Positions 37,009 to 47,700 of a stretch of 64,000 bases of DNA are shown piece after piece (the first letter of the stretch is position 1; every line of letters begins with the position of its first letter). The position numbers and the translations under genes are program-made. The notes under the pieces were generated by a model that was not told where the DNA came from, did not search any database, and was given only the letters and a program-made list of their open reading frames with translations. This DNA comes from Vitrella brassicaformis (Eukaryota > Sar > Vitrellaceae). Location: the NCBI GenBank assembly GCA_001179505.1, contig CDMY01000275.1, forward strand, positions 374,233-438,232, read 5' to 3'.

Positions 37009-40000
37009 TCAGGTAAGAAAGTCGTCACGGGCATTGTCTGTGGCGTTAGCCGACTGGATGACGACCGTCTCTCGCGCAGCGTCGTGACACTTGATATCGA
37101 GGCTGGTCTCAAAGCCCGTTTGGCAGATGTTACTGACCAGAACTACGTACAGCCCCGGCTCAGGCACCATGACAGCTCCGTCATGGACCCCGAAGTCGGC
37201 GTTCTTCCAGCTCTCCCCGCGCCAGACGGACGGCTCACGGTACATGCCCGTCTCGCAGCCGCGAAAGACGAACACTCCCGTGTTGGCGGCGGTGGACTGG
37301 CTGTTGTGGGTGACCGAGAGGAACGTTGGCTTGTCAAACTCAGCGAATAGCATCCGTTGGGACATCGAGACGCCGAGAGAGCAGGAGAGGTGGAAGGCCG
37401 ACTGGAGACCCTGCACGAAATCAGCCTGGAAGGCGATGTGCCTGCCGCAGATGGCCTGGGGGCCTTCCGGGATCAGATTGGTGACATGCGCCTCGTTCAG
37501 GAGGCTTGCTGCACACCCAGCTGCACACACACGGACAGACAGAGACAAAAGGAGTAGACCCAGATGAGATGCTTTCTTGCCGCCATCCATCCAGGCAGGC
37601 AGGCAGGCAGGCAGGAAAGCCGGGAGAGGAGACTGTTCCTTTGCTTACGTATGGGCAGGTCACGGGTGCCCGGCTCCAGTCCGATGAACGGGACGGACTC
37701 GGCCCCCACACGACTTGTGGTGGGCGGCAGCTGCACAGCCGGCCGCTGTTGAAGTTCAGGCACTGCACACAACACAAATCACACACACCAGAGGAGAGGT
37801 GGGTGTATACTATACGGAGCCGAGCTGTCATCTCTGCGTGGCTCACTTACCGGTGAAACTGCATGTGCGTGTGACGGTGCTGCCCTGAATGGTCAGGGCA
37901 TCCTTCGGCAGCGGTGGGTAGATCATGGCCACCAGCTTATCGCCCGCCCTGACCTCTCCCCTGGAGTCATCGTAACTCAATTGTGATGAGCCTCGGCTGT
38001 CGACCTTGATCACATCAGCACGGCACTTCTCGTCCTTGGTCACACCGAAGTTAAGGATCATATCGGTGGTGGAAGGGGTGCCCTCGCCCGAGCTGGTGAC
38101 GGTCACCTCCACTCCCCTGCCGTCACTCCCGGCGTCGATCCTGAGCAGGATGGTGTCTCGCGAACCATCGTCTCCGTCGCTTGATGCCCCGGTGACCTCC
38201 ACTTTGGCTTTGGATGGCACTTTGCCGTCAATGACGAGGTAGTCGCTGCCCCGGCCACCCACCGCTTTGACGAGGTCGAGGTCGTCGGCGTCTTCGCTGA
38301 TAGTCACGGAGATGCAGTCGTTGCCATCCTCGCCATCAGCTGTCAGGCTGCCTTTCCCATCCTCCACAGACAGAACCAGCGCGTTGTCGGCCGACGTGCC
38401 TTTGCAATGCCCGTCAGTGGCGCTGCAGGCCACTTCAGCTGCAGGGGCCTTGGTCAGACAGGTTGGCATGTTGTCTGACAGACAAACAGACACGCGGGGC
38501 AGACAAACAAACGATGAGACAGACGTGCACACACTTTCTCATTTAAGTGACTGACGTACCGAGCGACGTGACGGCAGCGTATGCGTCCATGAGGCCGTGT
38601 CCCGTCTGATAGTCGTGGCCTTCATCGAAGTCTCCTGGGCCCTGCTGGCTCAGGTCGATGTAGTCGTCCAGATCAAGCGCGGTCTCGAACAGGATGTCTC
38701 GGATTTCTTTGGGCGTCATGCCTGGCTTCCATTCATTCAGGAGGGCTATGACGGCGGCCACGTGCGGGGCGGCGGCAGATGTACCGAAGAAGTTAGGGGC
38801 CACTGATTGCATTCCGACAATGCAATGCAGACAGACGTTGTGGAACGGTAAGGGCTTGGTGGGGCCGCTCTCTGCCTTACCTTTGTTGTCCACCGGTGTG
38901 CCAAAGAATGTGGTGTGGGTCCCGTCAGCAGCGGTGATGTCTGGTTTGGCGCGTATGTCCCCGCCCGCCGGCTTCTTGTTGCCTTGTGTGTCGTAGAATA
39001 TGGGTGTGGGCCCGTGCGATGTCGTTGGCTCCGCAGTGGGATACTGTGAACCGTATCGCGGTGTATCGGCATACTGCATGGGAAACACAACACAAGACCG
39101 CCAGGGAAGCCTACGATCGGTCCGCTGTTTCTTTGGCTTACGTAGATGGCCGCTGCAGCGAGGGTATCCTTCATGTTGGGATGGCCCCAGAGGGTGGGTG
39201 CGCCGGTGAAGTGTGTGAGTGGGAAGCCCCACGAGTTGGACCAGATCAAGTAGCGCATCATCTCGGGGTCAGGCCCCTCCCACTTGACGATCTTGAGCTT
39301 GAACACTGTATCGGCACCCGGCACGCCATCCACGTCGATCCCGCCTCGATTCTCAAAGGCAAACATTTCGTACGCGTCTTTGCCGACGTTCTGGTCGAGC
39401 CCGCCTGTCGCCATTTTGGTGTTGAGGAGGTTGTCGGCCATGTCGTACATCAAGATGTCCAGGTCTGAGCGTGAGCCAACTCCTGGAGCATCTGACGCCG
39501 AGGCCCATGGCTCCGACCTGATACCAGAGAGAGTGGCCAGATTAGCATCGCACCATACACTTGATGTCGTGGAATGTCTCCTTCCCACTGACCACTGCAA
39601 GATGATCTGGAAGTCGTTTCCCACCGGCACCGATATGAGCTGCACACAACGTCCAACGATATACGGTGCAGAGGGGATGGAGCGGTGATTGGGTTGCGTG
39701 GATACCTACCTGGTAGTCAGCAACCCTCTCGTCAGACGGGTCGAAATCGTGTGTGACGAGCGAGTTGGTTCGGCCTCCGAAATCCACGACAGTGGGCTTG
39801 CCCGAGTCCCTGAAGGGGGCCTGGTAGGCGTTGATCCCATCACTATACACAGACACAACAAACACACGAGGGAGGGCGAGGCGAGGCAAGGTGAGGCAGC
39901 AGGAGGGAGGGATGAGACGGACGGACGGAGGGCTGCCCTGCCCTGCCCTAGCTACAGTGCGGTGCGGTGCGGTGCGCTGACTTACTTGCCAGCCGCTGAG

Positions 40001-41424
40001 ATGTACGGTGTGCCCTCCTCGGCAGCTTTCTGGGCTGCCCGACCCACGATGCCATCCTGCGCACACCACACCAGCAACACACTCCGTGTCCGTGTGTGTT
40101 GCTTTGCTTTGCTGGCACGTACCTGGAAGAAGGGCTCGCTGCCGTAGCCAATCTAATCAAGGCACGCAGAATCAATCAATGCCACACCGTGTCACGGGTG
40201 GGTCGTCTGTTCAGCCACTCCCCACTCTCTTTGTGTCTGTCTTACGTCATCCACGACGATGTCGCACTCTTTGGCTAGACGGAGGATGTTGTTTGCAAAG
40301 GAGGCTGCTCCCTTGAATGCAGTGGCGAAGGATAGGTCCGCACCGGGAGCCAGGTCGTATACCAGCTGAGCCATCGCTGAATGAATGAATGAATGATCAC
40401 ATACAGACAGACAGAAACAGACAAAAGTCCCCCCCTCCGCCTCCGTCTGCCCTGACGCCCTGCCCACGCACCTCTGCCCTCGTCGATGCTCTCTGCACAC
40501 ACGCAAACACACACACACACAGACACACACACACACACACAGAGACAGAGAGAGAGAGAGAGCAATGGGTCGAGTCGACACGTTTGGTCCCTCCCTCCCT
40601 CCCTTCCTTGGCGTGGCGTATGTTTTGTATTTGCGTGCGTCCGTACCTTGGCCATTGAAGTCATCGAGGATATGGACACCGTCCCTGGGCAAGTCGCCGG
40701 TGCTGATGTCGCTGGCCGCAGAGCCAGGAGCGCTCCTCGATGTGTCGAACGAGTCCGAGATGATCCCTATCCTCTGCCTCCGACCCGTCACTCCCAGCGT
40801 TGTCCTCACCACATCCACATGGTGCGCCGCATCGGCTTGGCTGGTCGTCTGGCCGGTCGCCACATCATGGCTGCCAAGTAAGTCAAATGCCCCCCGGTGG
40901 ACGATAAAGCTCCGAGATGCATAGTGGAGCCTCGGCAGCGACGGCAGCTTGTCGATGGCCGACACGGGCAGCCGCCCAGACACCACCTTGTGGAACGCCT
41001 CACCGTCTTCCATGCCCACCTGCTGCAGCTCCTCCAGCAGCCGAGGGGCGTCGTCCAGGCTCGTGGCAGCAACATCGACCGTCACCAGGTCAGTTGCGCG
41101 GATGGTGGTGAAGCTGCTCACGGCCTCGAGCGGCGCCTGCTGCTCTCCGCCCACCTCATCGCGGCGGCTGCGAGCAGTTGGCTGTTGCCTCTGCCGGCGG
41201 GGTCGCTGGACAGTGGCTGGTGCGCGTACGCCCTCGCCTTCAGGCTGTATGCCGATGAGTGACGAGAGCGTCCAGCTGATCTTGGCATCCACTGCAGCCT
41301 CCTCTGCACTCACGGTTTCGCCCCTGTACTTGGCCACAGACCTGCCGTCCGCCGGGTGCAGACATAGCAGGGCAACCGAGAGGGCCAAGATGGCAGCTGC
41401 TCGCCGCATCCTGCCAATTACCAT
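37009..41424 (-). CDS. Secreted subtilase-like (S8) protein with atypical catalytic site and RTX-like repeats
   Basis: Thirteen exons, all phases agreeing: 41424-40647, 40492-40472, 40376-40246, 40152-40123, 40056-39986, 39842-39710, 39639-39593, 39517-39142, 39073-38881, 38802-38560, 38474-37851, 37762-37649, 37520-37009 (1090 aa). The signal peptide follows MRRAAAILALSVALL. The fold is subtilisin-like: the Asp region GIISDSFDTS, the oxyanion Asn SAAGNDG, and the Ser region GTSAAAPHVAAVIALL. Where subtilases have HGTH, this has DEGRAMAQLVYDLAPGADL, with no His, as in a bacterial-type subgroup I recall. A segment downstream of the protease holds RTX-like Gly/Asp nonapeptides (GGRGSDYLV, DGEDGNDCI). 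The C-terminal 170 residues resemble a beta-rich secreted domain with paired Cys. Exons 2 (21 bases) and 4 (30 bases) are microexons. Extracellular or lumenal location is inferred. Confidence 0.85.
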
Positions 41425-41504
41425 TTTTCCCTCCTGCTCGCTTTCAACCGTTAACGGCCGGAAAGAGGAAGGAGCGGTTTCACGGAATGTTTTAGAGCAA
41501 CCTC

Positions 41505-41513
41505 TGCGAGCTT
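41505..41513 (+). promoter_or_regulatory. TGCRAGCTY motif between subtilase and LRR-receptor genes
   Basis: TGCGAGCTT then AGC, in the 286-bp spacer between divergent ATGs at 41424 (-) and 41711 (+). The 11-base string TGCGAGCTTAG is identical to those at 14521 and 56535. Confidence 0.5.
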
Positions 41514-41710
41514 AGCTCAAAGACTTGGGGAAAGGCTGCCTGTTTTTTTGCCATCTATTGCAGCACAGCTTCAGACTGGCGCAGACCGAGCAGCCGCCAG
41601 CTATATCAGCGCAGCAAGCCGGGAGTGGCTGGTGGCATCTAAGGAGAGAGGGAGAGACGGTCATGCCGTGTGGTGACTGACTGGCTTGGCTGCCTGAGGA
41701 GCGCACAGCA

Positions 41711-44700
41711 ATGGCTGCCTCGATCAGTCTCGTCGGCGCGGCGGTTTTGCTATCTTTGGGTGCCGCTGCCCTTCCGCCTCTCTCTCGACTTGACCGGCGC
41801 CAGCTGCAGGTGGATCCAAGGAACGTCACACTACCAGGTGAGCACCTGCACTGAGACCACAAGACGCACACGTATGCAATAATCCTATTTATCTGTGCCT
41901 CCCTGTGTTTATCTGCTGTGTGACTGTGCACTTTGTCTTTGTGTGTTCCCCCCTCCCAAGGCTGCCCGCCGCCGCCTGCCCCGGAGGGCTGGTCGTCCAT
42001 GTGGAAGTACTGCACCTTCGCCCGCAACCCGGTGTTCCGCAGAGATGTGCCGTTCGACCAGGTCAGGAGTGACCCGTCATCCATCCCCAAGATGCCCGTG
42101 GGCGGCGACCAGCTCATTCCACTCGACAGAATGAAGGAGCTCTCCGAGTGCGCCAAGTGCCAGGAGGACGCACCGGCTCTCTCCCGGATCTTCCGCGAGG
42201 TGGGCATGGCCAGCGACTACGTCGAGGAGTGGCTCAAGAAGAACGTCTGCCAGGTGCCGGGCGTCCTGTGTGTGGAGATTGACGAGAAGTTCGCCGCCGG
42301 CGGAGACAAGCAGGGCTACTTCATCTTCCTCACCGGGCGGGACATCCCCGACGTGCCTGTGCTGCTGGTCCATGGGCCGCGGGACCAGGAGGTGCAGGTG
42401 GACGTGACGCGACTCAAGGCGGCCAATGGGATGGGGCGGGGGCGGCGGAGGTACACACCGCTGCCCAAGTCCTTCTATGACCTGCGGGCTGTGATGGGCC
42501 TGGTGGTGCAAAGCTTTTCGCTGGCGGGGCGGCTGGATGAGGCCATTGGGAAGGTCCAGTCACTTCGGCTGCTCTACTTCGAAAGGGTGGGCCACACAGA
42601 TAGATCAGATGAACGAACGCACGCAGAAAGCGACGACAGTGTGTTGACTGACTCCTTCCTTTTCTTTCTCTTTTTCTTCGTTCGTCAGACGAGTCTGATG
42701 GGTCCTCTGCCGGCCAACCTGACGACCCTTTCCCACCTGCAAGGCCTGTACCTCATGGAATCCAACTTCAGCGGCCCCCTACCGCCCTCACTGCCTGACC
42801 TCAAGAACCTGCAGGTGCTCAAGATCGACAAGACGCGCATCGAGGGGTCGCTTCCATACGACATGGGTCGGCTAAAGAACCTCCGCATCCTCACCGTCAC
42901 CCACAACCCGCACATGGACGGGCCCGCCCTCCCCCAGTCGCTCACCGAGTGCACCAACCTCACACACATCCGCCTTGATGGGTTTCCTGGAGGCCAGGTG
43001 CCGCTGTCCATCGGGTCGCTCAAGAGGCTGCGGCTGCTGTCTGTGCCCCGGTGCAACCTCACGGGTGGTCTGCCGCCGTCTCTGGCCAACATGAGGGCGC
43101 TGCGGTACATTGACTTGTCTCAGAATCGGCTGATGGGGAGGGTGCCCGACGAGCTGGGCACCAGAATGGACCAACTCGTTCACATCAACCTACAAAATAA
43201 CTCGGTCAGTCAGTCAGTAAGAGAGTAGGCATCTTGTCCTTGTCAGGCACACAAATACGCGACGCGGGTCTGTGTGTGGTGTGGGATGCCATCCAATACC
43301 ATCAATGCAGCTGTCTGGCCCGTTGCCAGCCTCTTTGGGTTCGGCGGCCAACCTCAAGTTCATCTTCCTCAGCCACCAGGCAGACCAGGGCTTCCAGGGC
43401 CCCATACCTGAAGCCTGGGGAAACCTGTCAAGACTACGCACACTCGAAGCCAGAAACAACGATGTGCGTGACCTGACCTCATGACACAATTGCATCGCGA
43501 GATATCCACCTGGCCTTTCGCTGTGTGTTGCATGGCGTATTGTGTTGTGTCCTTTAGCTGAGCGGTCCGCTGCCAGGCAACCTGTCAGGTATGGCGTCTC
43601 TGATGCGGCTGGATATTCGTGAGAATCGGCTGTCGGGCACTCTGGATCCCCTCTCACCACTCAAGTCCCTCATGATCCTACACTTCGATGACAACCAGGT
43701 CGGAGACAGACAACACACCCACATAGGCGCACACAAACGTCCACAGAGCGCACGCCGCATGTCGATCCAACCATTCTTCAGTTTGAGGGCGGCATCCCCT
43801 CGGCGTTCGCCAACTTTACCGAGCTGCTGGCGCTCTCAGGAGACAAAAACAAGTGAGGCGGCGCAGATGCACAGACACACGCAGGGGCCTGGCACCGGTC
43901 GGGAAGATCAAGAGACTCTCCGCCATTGGGGTGTGTTGTGTTGCCGTGCAGGATAAGCAAGATTCCGCTGTACCTGGACAACCTGCGGTCACTCCGTTCG
44001 CTGCGTCTGAGGTCCAACAGTCTGAGTGGCGTGCTGCCGTCCCTGGCGCCCCTGAGGAGCTTGGAGGTGCTGCAACTCAATGACAACGACATCGAACGAT
44101 ACCAAGACATCGACGACTTCCCCATCAGGTAGGTCAGTCGGGTCGGGCATTCTCAGTGCCTTCCCTGTGCCCTCTAGGTGAAATGCGTTTGCCTTCCTTG
44201 ACGTGTGTGTGCAGCTTGAAGGTTCTTGATCTGAGTGGGAATCGGCTCCGCAGCCTGCCGTACAGTTGGCTGGAGCTGCCGCAGCTGAGGAGTTTGCGGG
44301 TGGCCCGCAACCAGGTGTCGCGACTGCCGGCATGGGGACATCGGGGCATTTGCAAAGGCACTGATGGGGCCATTGTCGGTGAGTGAGTGCAGTGAGGAGC
44401 ACGGCGCGCGTGTGTAGAAGTCCCTCTTTTAACCACCACCTGTCCTGTGTGTGTGTGTGTGGTATAGATGTGTCAGCAGCGAATTATCCCGACCTGGAGA
44501 GGGTCAGCAGTTTCTGGCCCAACTTGCGTGAGGTGGACATGTCCGACAACCCCCTTGACATGAGCGTCAACGACCTCATGGCCGCATTCAAGACAGCATT
44601 CAAGTCAGTACTGAATGCATTGACAGACACCAGACTCGTCCATCATCTTCTATCTACTTGTTCTCCTCTGTCTGTTACCACACATGGTCGCCCAGTCTGG

Positions 44701-47700
44701 AGGTGCTTGAGGCGTCCAACTGCGGCCTATCCGGGAGGCTGACGTGCGAGGCGCTCTACTACACCACCCACTCGTCCATCGCAACCACGACCCCCTCCCT
44801 GCAGTCCGTCATGGGCTATACCAACCTCGCAGTCCTGGACCTGCACGGCAACCTCATCCAGTCCCTCGACACCTTCCCTGCCCGTCTCCTCAGCCTCTAC
44901 CGGGCCGACTTCCGCAACAACCGTCTCACCACCATCGTCACGCCATCCAACAGCACATCGGTGTCGCAGCGGGCCGTGTCGATTCTGGAGCTGGGTGCGG
45001 CGCGGAGCCGCCAGCCGTGGTCCTGGAGTTGGCTGTCGATCGACCAGGTGGACCTGACGGGCAACCCGGAGCTTCGGCTGCCGTCGGTGGAGCGGCTGAA
45101 CATACAGAGCTGCGAAGAGCTCTACTCGCGAAGAGTCATGATGGAGCGGAGCGGCCAGGTGCGGAAGGCTTCCGTGGTGGCTGACCCTCTTGGCTATGCT
45201 CGGCGCCGGCAGCCCAACGGGGCGGCTGTGTTCGAGTGCACGCACCCGTGCTGGAACTTCAACCTCATTCAGGTTGATGACACGGTGAATGAGGCGGCCC
45301 TCTGCCGGTGCGAGCGGGGCTACTTCGGGGTGGGGCGAGACTGCGCCAAGTGTCCGGCCAACACGTACTCCAACGCACAAGTGGGGACTGAGCGGTGTCT
45401 GCCGTGCTCCAGCGGCCAGGTGTCGGTGGCGGGGTCATCCAAGTGCGTCTGCGACCGGGGATTCACACTCAGCGGCAGTGTGTGCAGCCCGTGTGGCAAA
45501 GGTAGGTCAGGGAGGCAGAAATCGAGACAAGACAGAGTGCGCAATGCACTCACACAATGCGATCGCTGTTTTGTTTGTTTAGGTTCATACAAGGAGTTGG
45601 TGGGTAGCGGCGAGTGCACCCGCTGCCCCGACGACAAGTTCACGTCGCTGCCCAACAGCACCTCGCTCGACGACTGCTTCTGCCACTCAAACTACATCCG
45701 CCACCGCCACCTCACACAGTGCTCAGAGTGCCCCCGCGGCCTCGACTGCGAGGCCCCGATCCGCTTCCATCCCCCGGTGCAGAGCGGCTTCTACCAGCTC
45801 ATGGTAGACCTGGACCTCACGGCCCTCCACGACAGTAGTGACAGCAGCTGGCGGCAGCTGAGGCGCCGGCAGGGAGGACACTGGAAGGCCACTGGTGCTG
45901 GCAATGTGGAGCTGGACAGCCTGGGGGTGCCGCTGGAGCGGGGCGATCAGAAACCGTTCAGGACAATGTCATCGTAAGGCGTGCACTGCACACGACAGAC
46001 GAGAGAGGGAGGGAGAATTGGGGAGGGAGTGTATCTGGTGCGTGTGTGTGTGTGTGTGTGTGTAGGTACGATGCTGGTGTGACGAGTCTGCCGGTGGTGG
46101 TGGAGTGCCCCGTCCGCAAGGCGTGCAAGGGATCAGACCTACACACGGGGCAAAACATATGCATGGTAGGGTAGGAAAGCGCAGGCCAGGCGCAGCCAGC
46201 CAGCAATTCACACCCAACTATAGCTAGCATAGGCACACACATGCATGGCATGGCCATGCATCCCATCCCATCCCCCGTGTGTCCGTGCCGTGTCTGCAGA
46301 CCGGTCAGTCCGGCTTCGTGTGTGGTTCCTGCGATGAGGGCTTTGCCCGCATGAGCAACCTCCGTCCCTGCGGCAAGTGCCCCCCGGCCTGGCAGAACGT
46401 CATGACCAACCTCTGCCTCTTCGCCATCACACTTCTCGCCATATTCGGATGGACCATACTCGCACAGAGGTCACCCACCTCCCCTCCCCTCCCCAAGACA
46501 CCAAGACATAGCAAGTGCCCGTACGTCACTTACCTGTTGTCGTCGCTTGTTGCTTGTTTCGTCCAACAGGGGCGCGCATCTGCAGCGTGCGGCGCCCCAC
46601 TCGATGCTTCTGAAGATGGCCCAGAACCACTTCAGTGCGGTGAGCGGCCTGGCCATGGTCGTGTCCACCGACTGGCCAGTGTGGTCAGCAAGCCTCGTGG
46701 AAGACGTCTTCGCCTGGGAGGGAGGGGTTCCTGTTGGTACGTGTGTGCAGTCACTCACTGCATGAGCCAGCAGCAGAGCAGGGGTGACGCACCGCACTGC
46801 TCATACATACACCACACCACGGCCGTTGTCTGAGCTGTGCGTGGCGTGTGTGTTGTTATATCAATCTATCTCTTTGTCAGCGTATTCTGCGTGGGAGTGT
46901 CTGCTGCGGCCGGCGTGGGGTCCTCAGGCGGTCATGTTCCGCCACGCTGTCTGGATCATCCTGCCTCTCGTCTGGCTCATCATCGTCACTGCCGTCGGTA
47001 AGCTAGCTGCAAAGAGGCCTGCCAGTGCACACCACACAAACAGCGTATATCTGACCTATGTATGATACTCTCCAACGCTATCCTCCTCTCTATCTGCCTT
47101 GCTGTCTGTCTGTCAGCCGCGTTGATCATCGCCATCAAGACGGGCTACCTCAAGAGGCTGTGGCACACAGTTCAGCAGTGGGAGGTCTGGCAGCTGTCGA
47201 CATGGCGACGGTGGCTCAACTGGCTGTACACTCGCCTCACCCGCAACTCCCGCCGGTTCGCGTCCATCTTCTTCACACGCAACGGCTTCCACAGTCACAG
47301 TCCCGACGACCACCTCACCGACGCCACACACAGCACCCACTGCAGCGACCACTATGCCATCAAGCCCGCACCACCCGTCCGGAAGATGACATCTGACGGG
47401 GACATTGGCGGCTCCCACCCGCCATCGCCGCCCCCCGAGCTCAGGCGCAGCGCCAGCAGCTCCTCCCGGATTATGGGTTTGTTCGACGTGCCCGAGTGGT
47501 CGCCGGATGGGCGTGTGACGTGGCAGTCGGTGGGAGTCTTCCTGGCCCAGTGCGCCCCTCTTTGGATAGCGACCATCACGCTGATCCACCCCACCGTGAC
47601 CAAGAGCATGCTGGAGCTCCTGCGGTGCCGGCGGATGCCCTACCTGCCCACCGAGTTCGTAGCCGACCCCTCCAGATCCCCGCCCGTGGATACCGTCAAG

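Noticed and set aside
37564..40881. Plus-strand frames across the subtilase gene
   Set aside because: They are shadows of the minus-strand exons; the minus-strand model has thirteen consistent junctions and domain motifs.
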